Below, in pieces: positions 8,541 through 16,763 of a stretch of 64,000 nt of DNA. A model generated the notes under the pieces. That model made no database searches. It was not told where the DNA came from and saw only the letters and a program-made list of their open reading frames with translations. A program made the translations under genes and the position numbers. The stretch lies in contig JBEKPS010000007.1 in NCBI GenBank assembly GCA_049520515.1, positions 62,001 through 126,000 on the forward strand, written 5' to 3'. How positions within the stretch are numbered: position 1 is the first letter of the stretch; every line of letters starts with the position of its first letter. Origin of the DNA: JAFAMS01 sp049520515. Its GTDB lineage: Bacteria > Vulcanimicrobiota > Vulcanimicrobiia > Vulcanimicrobiales > Vulcanimicrobiaceae.

Positions 8541-9806
8541 ATGGCTCGTCTGCTTCACAGCTTCATAACAGCTTTGGTGCTGATAGCCCTCCTGATTGCG
8601 CCGGCTTACGGGGGTGCGCTGACCGGCAACGTTGTCGTCGCCGCCCATGTGAGTTACGACGGTGGCGGCATTCGGATCTCCGAAAACGACTCTGCTGAAG
8701 AAGGGGCTTTGAACGCGCCGGTCTTCGCGGGTGATTTCGTGAGGACGTCGACCGGCGATGCCGAGCTTGAAATCGATGCGGCGACGGCAGTCCGGATGGC
8801 ACCGCGTGCGCAGATTTATGTTGCAAGTTTAGACGTGGGCAGAACGTCGCTTGAAGTCGACACCGGAACGATCGAGATACGTGTATTCCAGCCGCGGGCC
8901 GTTACCGTCGTGACACGCTCATCGACCGTCGAGATCGCGGAGCCCGGATCGTATCGCATCGAGGTATTACCGGGAGTTGCGACGCGCGTAACGGTCAGAG
9001 GTGGACGGGCGACTGTCCCGCTTCAGATCGGAGACGCACTCGCAGTTGCTTCAGGAATGTCGCTGCAGGTGAGCGGCACGCGCGCCAATCCCCGCACGGA
9101 TTTTTCCGTCGTGGCAGACGTCGATGAATTCGATCGGTGGAACGATGCGCGTGACGTTGCTATGAGTGCGGGCGCGAGTGACACACGCGTAAACCCGATC
9201 CTCGGCGCAAACGAACTGGAAAACTACGGCCATTGGCTCAGCTACAAAGCCTACGGCATGGTGTGGTCACCCAACGCAAATCCGGGTTGGGCGCCGTACA
9301 CAGTTGGATCGTGGATGACGTCGCCGGTCTTCGGTCCGGTTTGGCTCAGCAGCGAGCCGTGGGGTTGGGCGCCATATCATTACGGCCGTTGGATTAATGA
9401 CGACGAGTACGGCTGGCTGTGGATTCCGGAGCAAAGCGTCGTGTCGTGGGAACCCGCACTTGTTGCGTTCATTCCACCCTATGGGGCTCCGGTCGACGCT
9501 GCGTTCTGCTGGCGTCCGCTTGCGCCCGGCGACATCTACGAACCGTGGTATAACACGACCGTGACAACGTTCGTGTCGAATAACCACACGAATAAGAACG
9601 GATTGCACGTGCAGCCGCCGGTGCACAGTTTCGTGCGCCCCGGCGTATCGTTTCCGTTCAATCCATCGATCCGAGTCCCTGAAGTTCATTTCAGTGGCCG
9701 TTCGAGCGGTAGTGGCGCGCGGAGAAGTGGAGGCGGCAGTCGCTCAGGCGGCGGCGGTCATTCCGGCGGTGGTGGCGGCGGCCACTCGGGGGGCGGCCAC
9801 AAGTAG
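8541..9806 (+). CDS. Secreted DUF6600/FecR-like protein with Gly/His-rich tail
   Basis: 421 residues. A signal peptide (about 1-25, hydrophobic core ending APAYGG) is followed by a FecR-like beta region (about 35-170). Next come Trp/Tyr-rich repeats of the DUF6600 type (GSWMTSPVFGPVW, WGWAPYHYGRW, YGWLWIPEQ; about 220-330) and a low-complexity Ser/Gly/His tail (about 390-421). Probably an envelope or surface protein; function unknown. A good ribosome-binding site AGGAGG lies at 8527-8532, eight bases before the ATG. A -10-like GATAAT lies at 8512-8517. Confidence 0.8.
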   Translation: MARLLHSFITALVLIALLIAPAYGGALTGNVVVAAHVSYDGGGIRISENDSAEEGALNAPVFAGDFVRTSTGDAELEIDAATAVRMAPRAQIYVASLDVGRTSLEVDTGTIEIRVFQPRAVTVVTRSSTVEIAEPGSYRIEVLPGVATRVTVRGGRATVPLQIGDALAVASGMSLQVSGTRANPRTDFSVVADVDEFDRWNDARDVAMSAGASDTRVNPILGANELENYGHWLSYKAYGMVWSPNANPGWAPYTVGSWMTSPVFGPVWLSSEPWGWAPYHYGRWINDDEYGWLWIPEQSVVSWEPALVAFIPPYGAPVDAAFCWRPLAPGDIYEPWYNTTVTTFVSNNHTNKNGLHVQPPVHSFVRPGVSFPFNPSIRVPEVHFSGRSSGSGARRSGGGSRSGGGGHSGGGGGGHSGGGHK

Positions 9807-9809
9807 CCC

Positions 9810-10469
9810 TTACGCGCCGGACTTCACGAGATTCGGATAGGTGCGCCGCAGTGCGTCGAGTTTCGGCTTGTCGTTGTAGACGATATACGGATAGTTGGGA
9901 TTCTTCTGCATGAAGTGTTGATGGTACGCTTCCGCGGCATAGAAGGCGTGTAGCGGAACGATTTGCGTCACGATCGGATGCGCGAATGTTTTCGCAGCGG
10001 TGAGGTCGTGCACGTAGGCTTCAGCGAGATCGCGTTGTTGCGGCGTCGTGTAGAAGATCGCCGAACGGTACTGCGTGCCTTCGTCCGGGCCTTGATAGTT
10101 GAGCTGCGTCGGATCGTGTGCGACCGAGAAATAGACTTTGAGCAGCTCTCCGAACGAGATCGTCGCGGGATCGTATGTGATCTCGACCGATTCGGCGTGG
10201 CCAGTCGTGCCAGTACTTACCATCTCGTAGTGCGCCGTCGCCGCTGCGCCGCCGGAATATCCCGAGACGACGTTGCTGACGCCGCGCAGCGATTCGAAGA
10301 CGCCTTCCATTCCCCAGAAGCACCCGCCGGCCAGGACGATCTTCGCGGTACCGGGTGCTCCCGGCGCTTGCTCCGCAGGCGGATTCGGGAAAGCCGCTGC
10401 GCAGAGCGCAACGACGGCTGCGCCGGCGAGCAAGGCATTCCTGAGAAATCGCATGTTCATCGCTCTCAT
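9810..10469 (-). CDS. msrA: Secreted peptide-methionine (S)-S-oxide reductase MsrA
   Basis: About 215-219 residues. The catalytic motif GGCFWGMEGVFE is preceded by a signal peptide (MRFLRNALLAGAAVVALCAAAF). Other family blocks are GVSNVVSGYSGG, GHAESVEITYDP and the HDPTQLN segment. It reduces methionine-S-sulfoxide in exported proteins. Three ATGs (10469, 10460, 10454) could serve as start; all keep the signal peptide, and the last gives the most typical one. It pairs functionally with the exported MsrB at 50997. It is divergent from the beta-lactamase, with about 40 bases between starts. Confidence 0.93.
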   Translation of the reverse strand: MRAMNMRFLRNALLAGAAVVALCAAAFPNPPAEQAPGAPGTAKIVLAGGCFWGMEGVFESLRGVSNVVSGYSGGAAATAHYEMVSTGTTGHAESVEITYDPATISFGELLKVYFSVAHDPTQLNYQGPDEGTQYRSAIFYTTPQQRDLAEAYVHDLTAAKTFAHPIVTQIVPLHAFYAAEAYHQHFMQKNPNYPYIVYNDKPKLDALRRTYPNLVKSGA

Positions 10470-10510
10470 TATTGCAGCGACGGCCGAAAAGGTTCCGTAG
10501 GGCGCCTTAC

Positions 10511-11407
10511 ATGATCAAAAGGGCGATGAAACGAGCAGCGTTTACGGCCGCGGCGCTCGCGGCCATGTCCGGCGTGAGGTCGGTTGCGCCGGCACAAGAC
10601 GTCGATCTCAAGTTAGCGCAGATCGAAGGAGCAACCGACGGGCGCTTAGGCGTCGCGGCGTTCGACGCGCACGGCATGCAACGCGTGAGCTATCGTCCCG
10701 GCGAACGCTTTCCAATGTGCAGCACCTTCAAGTTGCTTGCCGTTGCCGACATATTGACGCACGTCGACAACGGGACGCTAAGTCTCGATCGCCGCGTTCA
10801 CTACACGGCAGCCGATCTTCTCGAGTACGCACCTACAGCGAAGCAAAACGTCGCGCGCGGATGGATGACGATTCGAGAGCTTTGCACGGCAGCGATCACA
10901 CTCAGCGACAATACGTCAGCGAATCTTGTACTCAAGCAGGTCGGCGGGCCGGCCGGCGTCACGCGTTACGCGCGCAGCATCGGCGATCACTATACGCGGC
11001 TCGATCGCATTGAGCCGTTCCTCAATAGCGGAATTCCAGGCGATCCGCGCGACACCACGACGCCGGAGTCGACGGGATTCGATTTATACAAGCTGCTCTT
11101 GCGCGATGCGTTAAGCGCCAGGTCGCGTGCTATGCTGGCTGACTGGCTTCGCCGCTCGACGACCGGCCTCAATTTATTGCGCGCCGGTTTCCCGTCGTCG
11201 TGGCGTGTCGGCGATAAAACAGGTCTTGGCGGTCAGCACACTGCCTCCGGCGACAGCGACACACGCAACGACATCGCAATCGTTTGGCCGCCGGGTCGTC
11301 CGCCGTTCATCGCGGCGGTGTATCTCACGGGCGTCAAAATCTCCGCGCAGCAACGCGATGCTGCGCTTGCCGAGGTCGCTCGCGTGATTACTCCGGTTTT
11401 TTCATAA
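10511..11407 (+). CDS. Class A beta-lactamase
   Basis: 298 residues from the ATG at 10511 (MIKRAMKRAAFTAAAL, a signal peptide); the frame is also open to 10472, but that would precede the signal. All class A landmarks are present: CSTFK (nucleophile Ser and Lys), SDN loop, the omega-loop ExxLN as EPFLN, and GDKTG. It would hydrolyse beta-lactams in the periplasm. Its spectrum cannot be predicted. There is no adjacent LysR/AmpR regulator and no mobile-element context, so it looks like an intrinsic chromosomal gene. The 3' end overlaps a small antisense-strand ORF. Confidence 0.93.
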   Translation: MIKRAMKRAAFTAAALAAMSGVRSVAPAQDVDLKLAQIEGATDGRLGVAAFDAHGMQRVSYRPGERFPMCSTFKLLAVADILTHVDNGTLSLDRRVHYTAADLLEYAPTAKQNVARGWMTIRELCTAAITLSDNTSANLVLKQVGGPAGVTRYARSIGDHYTRLDRIEPFLNSGIPGDPRDTTTPESTGFDLYKLLLRDALSARSRAMLADWLRRSTTGLNLLRAGFPSSWRVGDKTGLGGQHTASGDSDTRNDIAIVWPPGRPPFIAAVYLTGVKISAQQRDAALAEVARVITPVFS

Positions 11408-11504
11408 GATTCGCGAGGAGTGAGCCATCGATGACGACGAGTGCGGCGACGATGACCGTGAAGAAAAGCATGATGCCCTTGAAGACACCCCATAAAAGTC
11501 CCAT
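11388..11504 (-). CDS. Candidate 38-residue single-pass membrane peptide
   Basis: A short ORF starting MGLLWGVFKG and followed by a continuous hydrophobic stretch (IMLFFTVIVAALVVI, roughly residues 11-25) and the tail LLANLMKKPE. This is a plausible one-helix membrane protein. A weak purine-rich AGGGG lies about 5 bases upstream on the minus strand. It fills the gap between the beta-lactamase and the YbaK gene and overlaps the last 20 bases of the former. No family is recognised. It could be chance, but the clean helix and placement argue for a real small gene. Confidence 0.4.
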   Translation of the reverse strand: MGLLWGVFKGIMLFFTVIVAALVVIDGSLLANLMKKPE

Positions 11505-11533
11505 GCGACCCCTATACCCGCTTCGGGGGCTCT

Positions 11534-12013
11534 ATGGTCGCTGACGTAGATCCAAACGTCCGCTCGATTCTCGAGGGCATCGACGTTCCGTGGGAGATCG
11601 TGGCTTGCGATCCCGCGCTCGCCGACACGGCGAATTTCGTCCAGGCCTACGGCTATTCGCTTGAAGATTCCGCGAACACGATCGTCGTCATCGGAAAAGC
11701 CGACCCGCCACGTTACGCCGCGTGCGTTGTGCTCGCCAACACGCGTCTCGACGTCAATCGCGCCGTGAAGCAGAAGATCGGTGCACGCGCGTCGTTTGCC
11801 TCGGGCGAAGACGTCGAGCGCATGACCGGCATGACGATCGGCGGCGTGACACCCATTGGAATCACCGACATTCCGATTTGGGTCGATGCGCGCGTGATGA
11901 CGCGCGAAAAAATCATTTTGGGCGGCGGGAATCGTTCGAGTAAGATTCTCACGCCGCCCAGTATTTTTCTCGCACTCCCGAATGCGGAAGTCGTTGAAGG
12001 GCTAGCGAACTAG
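11534..12013 (+). CDS. YbaK/ProX-type aminoacyl-tRNA deacylase domain protein
   Basis: 159 residues. The YbaK/EbsC fold is suggested by the small domain with ANTIVVIGK, the Lys-bearing VNRAVKQKIGARASFAS segment, MTGMTIGGVTPIGI and ILGGGNRSSKI near the end. The family hydrolyses mischarged aminoacyl-tRNAs in trans in the cytosol. The specificity (Cys, Ala or other) is not visible. It converges with the next gene, sharing a CTAG stop overlap at 12010-12013. Confidence 0.8.
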   Translation: MVADVDPNVRSILEGIDVPWEIVACDPALADTANFVQAYGYSLEDSANTIVVIGKADPPRYAACVVLANTRLDVNRAVKQKIGARASFASGEDVERMTGMTIGGVTPIGITDIPIWVDARVMTREKIILGGGNRSSKILTPPSIFLALPNAEVVEGLAN

Positions 12014-12561
12014 CTCTTCGTGCAGCCCCCGGTTACGCTGACCTTGCGACCTTTTTTGGTTACGAAGCCGTTGTAGGTGCTGTATTTTGTCGCGCTGATT
12101 TTCGTGACCGTACTGTCGGTTTGGCTGAGGATGTCCGGCCCCGGCAAGAATGCCAAGCTATGCCACACCCACTTCGATCCGACCCAACCCTTACTGGTCG
12201 AGAGATCGTAATTGCCTTGGCTGTCGGTGTAGGAATCGATCCAGCGGCTGCTGTCGCGATCGTAGGTGATCATGTCGACGGATTTTGACGGATACGGAAA
12301 CCAAGGAGTTCCCGGCGACGTGCTCTTTTCGATGAGCCAAAAGCCGGTCATATCGGGGGCGTACGTTACCGAGTACTTGCCCACGCTCGGGCGGCGCGAG
12401 CTCTTGTACCAGCACGACCACGAGCCCTCGAGGAAACTGACCGGGGCGAGACTCGGCTTCTTTGGGGCCGGTGCCGGGGTCGATTCCATGGATTGGGCGT
12501 GCGCTGCCGAGATCGAGAGCGCAAAGAGCGCGGTCGCCGCGAGCGCAAAGATGGAACGCAT
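12010..12561 (-). CDS. Secreted DUF1579-like conserved protein
   Basis: 183 residues with a clear signal peptide (MRSIFALAATALFALSISAAHAQ). The mature part has GSWSCWYKSS, MTGFWLIEKS, MITYDRDSSRWIDSYTDS and GWVGSKWVWHS, resembling the lipocalin-like DUF1579 family. Function unknown; exported. A good site GGAAAGGACG precedes the ATG on the minus strand. Divergent from the ferredoxin-NADP reductase. Confidence 0.65.
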   Translation of the reverse strand: MRSIFALAATALFALSISAAHAQSMESTPAPAPKKPSLAPVSFLEGSWSCWYKSSRRPSVGKYSVTYAPDMTGFWLIEKSTSPGTPWFPYPSKSVDMITYDRDSSRWIDSYTDSQGNYDLSTSKGWVGSKWVWHSLAFLPGPDILSQTDSTVTKISATKYSTYNGFVTKKGRKVSVTGGCTKS

Positions 12562-12635
12562 ATGAAAAGCGTCCTTTCCAAGAAGTCAGGGGCTCGCTTA
12601 CTTGCTGGCCCCAGGACACCCGACCTCTCCGTTAT

Positions 12636-13997
12636 ATGGACTCGAACGTGGAACGTCCGACGCGCGTAGCGATCCTGGGGGCCGGCCCCTCGGGGCTATT
12701 CCTCGCCGATGCGCTTTTGAAAGCGAACCCGGGTCCGCTTTCGATCGATATTATCGATCGTCTCGCAGCTCCGTACGGGCTCGTGCGCTACGGCGTCGCT
12801 CCGGATCATCCGAAGATCAAATCCGTCATCAACACGTTTGCGAAAACGTTTGAAGACGAGCGCGTTCGATTTCTCGGCAACGTTGCGTTCGGCGTCGACC
12901 TCATGCTCGAGGACGTCCAGCGTCACTACGACGTCGCGGTGTACACGGTCGGTGCGGCCGTCGATCGCATGCTCGGCATTCCCGGTGAGAATCTGCGCGG
13001 CAATTTCTCGTCGACGGAATTCGTCGCATGGTACAGCGGACATCCCGATCAGCACGGGCGCTCGATTGTACTCGATGCGGAAGCGGTGGCCGTCATCGGT
13101 GTCGGCAACGTTGCGATCGACGTAACGCGTATCTTGGCAAAGCACGTCGATGAGCTTCGCACCACCGACGTGCCGGAGTACGTCCTTGATGCCTTGGCCG
13201 TCAGCCGTATCCGCGATATCTACCTGATCGGCCGGCGCGGGCCCGTCCAAGCCAAATTCACGACTCCTGAGCTGCGCGAGATCGGCGAGATTTCGAACGC
13301 CGACGTGATTATCGATCCGAAAGACCTCGAGCTCGACGAGGCCAGTGCGAAAACCGTTGCCGGGAAATCGGCGCTGCAGCGCAATCTCGATATTTTGCGC
13401 GAGCTTGCCTCGCGCAAGCCCGAAGGACGCTCGCGCCGGATCCATTTCAAGTTTCTCTCTTCGCCCGTTGAAATCAAAGGCACCGACCGCGTTCGAGAGA
13501 TCGTGTTGGAACGCAATCGTCTGGACGAACGTGAGAACGCGGTCGGTACCGGCGCGAAAGACGATACTGCAGTCGGGATGGTTTTCCGTGCCGTTGGATA
13601 TCGCGGGATTCCGCTGCCCGGTTTGCCCTTCGATGCGCGCTCGCACGTCATTCGGAATCAAGCCGGACGCGTGGTCGACGAAAACGATGCGCGCGTGACG
13701 GGGCAATATGTTGCGGGTTGGATCAAGCGCGGCCCGACCGGTGTCATTGGAACCAACAAAGCCGATGCGGCCGAGACGGCGCGCGCGATCGTCGAGGATC
13801 TTCCGAGCCTGCCTCGGGCACCCGAAGGGAGCGAGGCAGCGCTTGATGCGTTGCTGCAATCGCGCGGTGTTCAAGTGTGTCTATGGGACGACTGGCTGGC
13901 GATCGATCGTCACGAGCGGGAGCTCGGGTCGAAGCACGGCCGCGAGGAGCGGGTCAAAGTTACCGATTTCTCCTCACTGTTTGCCGGGAAGGGGTAG
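12636..13997 (+). CDS. Ferredoxin/adrenodoxin-NADP+ reductase (FprA-like)
   Basis: 453 residues from the ATG at 12636. The frame extends upstream to 12462, but the FAD motif VAILGAGPSGLFLADALL begins shortly after 12636. FAD domain, then YGLVRYGVAPDHPKIKSV, then the NADPH Rossmann motif VIGVGNVAIDVTRIL and IGRRGPVQAKFT. The FAD C-terminal motif GWIKRGPTGVIGTNKADA follows. This matches the mitochondrial adrenodoxin reductase/mycobacterial FprA type. It moves electrons between NADPH and a ferredoxin in the cytosol. Confidence 0.92.
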   Translation: MDSNVERPTRVAILGAGPSGLFLADALLKANPGPLSIDIIDRLAAPYGLVRYGVAPDHPKIKSVINTFAKTFEDERVRFLGNVAFGVDLMLEDVQRHYDVAVYTVGAAVDRMLGIPGENLRGNFSSTEFVAWYSGHPDQHGRSIVLDAEAVAVIGVGNVAIDVTRILAKHVDELRTTDVPEYVLDALAVSRIRDIYLIGRRGPVQAKFTTPELREIGEISNADVIIDPKDLELDEASAKTVAGKSALQRNLDILRELASRKPEGRSRRIHFKFLSSPVEIKGTDRVREIVLERNRLDERENAVGTGAKDDTAVGMVFRAVGYRGIPLPGLPFDARSHVIRNQAGRVVDENDARVTGQYVAGWIKRGPTGVIGTNKADAAETARAIVEDLPSLPRAPEGSEAALDALLQSRGVQVCLWDDWLAIDRHERELGSKHGREERVKVTDFSSLFAGKG

Positions 13998-14083
13998 GCG
14001 AGCAGGCTCCGTGGACGGGTACTTATAACCTCGTCCGGTCCTAAAAACCCGAATTCGATCGTATATTAAGGAAGAGCACGTAA

Positions 14084-14335
14084 TTGCCAGCTACCAAGAA
14101 GCGCGCGGCGACGAAGAAAGAGCGACGCCCGAAGCGCAAAATCTGTAACTTCTGCGCAGAGAAAACCGACGCAATCGACTACAAAGACACGACGCGTCTG
14201 CGTAAATACATCTCCGAACGTGGCAAGATTTTGCCGCGCCGTATCTCAGGAAATTGCGCTAAGCATCAACGTGGTTTGACGACCGCCGTGAAGCGCGCAC
14301 GTATCATCGCGCTATTGCCTTTCGTCGCGGAGTAA
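14084..14335 (+). CDS. rpsR: Small ribosomal subunit protein bS18
   Basis: 83 residues, basic, with the bS18 core (CNFCAEKTDAIDYKDT, LRKYISERGKILPRR, GNCAKHQR). TTG start at 14084, with AAGGAAG about 8 bases upstream. rpsF and ssb, its usual upstream neighbours, are not here; rplI, a Lon protease and dnaB follow. The Cys pair in CNFC and the later Cys and His make this the zinc-binding (C+) form. A hairpin (GGACG/CGTCC, about 14014-14037) sits in the leader and could be regulatory, though this is weak. Confidence 0.97.
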   Translation: MPATKKRAATKKERRPKRKICNFCAEKTDAIDYKDTTRLRKYISERGKILPRRISGNCAKHQRGLTTAVKRARIIALLPFVAE

Positions 14336-14336
14336 C

Positions 14337-14783
14337 ATGCGCGTCATTCTCCTGAGCGACGTGAAGGCGCTCGGCAAGCGCGGAACCGTCGTCGAGGTCG
14401 CCGAGGGTTACGCCAACAATTTTCTCATCCCGAAAAAGCTCGCGGCCGAAGCGTCGGCCGGCGCACTTGCATCGCTCGAGCAGCAAAACAAGGCCAAGGC
14501 GAAACGCCAGGCCGAGGATCTCGCACAGTCGCAAGAGTTGGCGCGTATCATCGAGAGCAAGCCGCTTTCCCTTCCGGCCCGTGCCGGCGGCAACGGTAAG
14601 CTCTTCGGAACGATCACGAACGCGCAGATTGCCGAAGCGATTCAACGCAACTTCGACATTGCGCTCGATCGGCACAAGATCGAGCTAAAAACGCCGATCA
14701 AAGCGGTCGGCACATATCCCGTCGAGGTCAAGCTCGGAAACAACGTCACGGCAAAGGCCACGGTCGAGGTCGTAGCAGCGTAA
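14337..14783 (+). CDS. rplI: Large ribosomal subunit protein bL9
   Basis: 148 residues, the normal length. N-terminal MRVILLSDVKALGKRG and GYANNFLIPKKLA are the bL9 signature. A central charged helix (LEQQNKAKAKRQAEDLA) joins the C-terminal domain (GNGKLFGTITNAQIAEAI). It starts one base after the rpsR stop codon and precedes the Lon gene by six bases, so it belongs to the same transcription unit. Confidence 0.97.
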   Translation: MRVILLSDVKALGKRGTVVEVAEGYANNFLIPKKLAAEASAGALASLEQQNKAKAKRQAEDLAQSQELARIIESKPLSLPARAGGNGKLFGTITNAQIAEAIQRNFDIALDRHKIELKTPIKAVGTYPVEVKLGNNVTAKATVEVVAA

Positions 14784-14789
14784 GCATCC

Positions 14790-16763
14790 GTGGCTGCACC
14801 GAAGGAGAGCGATAACCGGTTCGTTCGTCGCTTCCGCCGTAAGTACGGAGGCCAGAGCGAAGTGCGGCGGCATGTCGACGCATTGTATGCGTTGCTGGCC
14901 GAACTGCTGGGTGCGGAAAAGATCGTCTTGCGTGCGGGGAAACTCGGTGCGCTCAAAGGCATGCGCAGCGAGCGCGTCGGCGACCGTATCCTTGCGCTTG
15001 CGCGCCTCATCTTCGAAGATCCGACAATCGAAGGTCCGCCGGCACCTGCCGCGTATCGCAAAAAGCTCGAAGAGTGTGAGGAAGGCTTAGCCGAGCTCAT
15101 CGCGCAGCGCACGGTCGAAGACAATCTCGATCGCAAGATCAGCGCGAAGATGGCGGCACGCCATAACGATTACCTGCGCGAGCTCAAGCTCGAAGCGCTC
15201 AAAGATGATCTCGGACCTGAGACGCCGGCGACGCAGAAGAAGCTCGAAGAACTCGGCGTGCTCGAAGGCCGCGCCCTTTCGGATTCAGCGCTGATGCAAT
15301 TGCGCCCTAAGAAGCTCGATCAAGTCGTGGGTCAAGACGCCGCTGTGCGATCGTTACTTGCCAAGATCGCCTCGCCGTATCCGCAGCACGTCATCTTGTT
15401 CGGTCCGCCGGGTGTCGGAAAGACGACGGTCGCGCGTCTTGCGCTCGAAGAAGCAAAACGGCTCGGCCGCGGACCGTTCATTCCGGAGGCGCCGTTCGTC
15501 GAAGCCAATGGTGCGACGTTGCGCTGGGATCCGCGCGAAACAACGAACCCGTTGCTCGGCAGCGTTCACGATCCGATCTATCAAGGTTCGCGCCGCGAAT
15601 TCGCCGAGGGCGGGATTCCTGAACCGAAGCTCGGTCTTGTGACCCGCGCGCACGCCGGAGTATTGTTCATCGACGAGATCGGCGAAATGGATCCGCTGCT
15701 GCAGAGCAAGCTGCTCAAAGTTCTCGAGGACAAGCGCGTGATGTTCGAGTCGTCATATTACGACGAGAGCGATCCGTCGGTTCCCGCATACGTGCGCAAG
15801 CTCTTCAAAGAAGGTGCGCCTGCGGATTTTGTGCTGATCGGAGCGACAACGCGCGACCCGGATGAAATCGATCCGGCGATTCTCTCGCGCACGGCCGCGG
15901 TATATTTTCAGCCGCTGACGCAGGCGCAGGTCACGGCGATCGTAATGTCCGCTGCAAAACGCCTGGGCGTGCGGTGTTCCAAAGCCGTCGCGGAATTGAT
16001 CGCCTCGTATACGATCGAAGGGCGAAAGGCCGTGCAGATTTTGGCGGATGCGTTCGGCCTAGCTCTGGTGCGGCGCGGCAGGAGCAAACGCAAGGCGATG
16101 ATCGTCGCGGACGACGTTCTCGGCGTCGTGCAATCCGGTCGCATGCTGCCGCATACGCCGGTGCGTGCACGCCGCACGCGCGAGGTTGGTAAGACGTTCG
16201 GTCTCGGCGTCGTGCACTATTTGGGCAGCTTGATCGAGATCGAAGCGATCGTCTTTCGTGCGTCGCAAGCCGGCAAAGGCGCCGTGCGTTTCAACGAGAC
16301 CGCCGGAACGATGGCCAAGGACAGTGTGTTCAACGCAGCCGCGGTGTTGCGCGCGCTCGCCGGGATCGATCTCGCCGACTACGATCTGCACGTCAACGTG
16401 ATCGGCGGCGGCGACATCGAGGGTCCCTCGGCCGGTCTTGCCATTTTTCTTGCGACATACTCGGCGCTTACAAAGAAAGCGTTGCCGCAAAACATCGCGG
16501 TTACCGGCGAGATCTCGATTCAAGGACGCGTGCGTCCGGTCGGTGGCGTCGTCGAAAAACTCTACGCTGCGCGACAAGCTGGAATGCGCGCCGTGATCAT
16601 CCCAAAAGAGAATGCGCGCGAGCTCGATCGCGTCACGCTGGGCCTCGACGTGATCCCGGTCTCAACCGTGCAGGAAGCGCTCGCGGCGTACGGGCTTGAA
16701 GCGCCGAAACGGATCAGCGGAGCGCGGGTCCCGCGCAACTTGCGGCGAACCCGAAGCCGATGA
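14790..16763 (+). CDS. Lon-family ATP-dependent protease (LonB/LonC-like)
   Basis: 657 residues, GTG start. An N-terminal helical region (1-180) lacks the classical LonA substrate-binding domain. An AAA+ domain follows with Walker A GPPGVGKTT (about 205) and Walker B LFIDEIGEMD (about 291). The C-terminal Lon protease domain has the catalytic Ser in GPSAG (about 546) and Lys in GGVVEKL (about 589). No transmembrane segment is obvious. It would degrade damaged or regulatory proteins. Lon-type genes beside rpsR/rplI/dnaB are a known arrangement in some lineages. The stop overlaps the dnaB start (ATGA). Confidence 0.9.
   Translation: MAAPKESDNRFVRRFRRKYGGQSEVRRHVDALYALLAELLGAEKIVLRAGKLGALKGMRSERVGDRILALARLIFEDPTIEGPPAPAAYRKKLEECEEGLAELIAQRTVEDNLDRKISAKMAARHNDYLRELKLEALKDDLGPETPATQKKLEELGVLEGRALSDSALMQLRPKKLDQVVGQDAAVRSLLAKIASPYPQHVILFGPPGVGKTTVARLALEEAKRLGRGPFIPEAPFVEANGATLRWDPRETTNPLLGSVHDPIYQGSRREFAEGGIPEPKLGLVTRAHAGVLFIDEIGEMDPLLQSKLLKVLEDKRVMFESSYYDESDPSVPAYVRKLFKEGAPADFVLIGATTRDPDEIDPAILSRTAAVYFQPLTQAQVTAIVMSAAKRLGVRCSKAVAELIASYTIEGRKAVQILADAFGLALVRRGRSKRKAMIVADDVLGVVQSGRMLPHTPVRARRTREVGKTFGLGVVHYLGSLIEIEAIVFRASQAGKGAVRFNETAGTMAKDSVFNAAAVLRALAGIDLADYDLHVNVIGGGDIEGPSAGLAIFLATYSALTKKALPQNIAVTGEISIQGRVRPVGGVVEKLYAARQAGMRAVIIPKENARELDRVTLGLDVIPVSTVQEALAAYGLEAPKRISGARVPRNLRRTRSR

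Noticed and set aside
10511..11407. Beta-lactamase as acquired resistance on a mobile element
   Set aside because: No IS, integron or composition break nearby; sequence looks intrinsic.
12462..12635. Upstream extension of the ferredoxin-NADP reductase frame
   Set aside because: Overlaps the divergent DUF1579-like gene and precedes the FAD motif without homology.
14014..14037. Hairpin before rpsR as a ribosomal-protein autoregulatory leader or terminator
   Set aside because: Only five solid pairs, no T-run, and no S6:S18-type CCG bulge that I could place.
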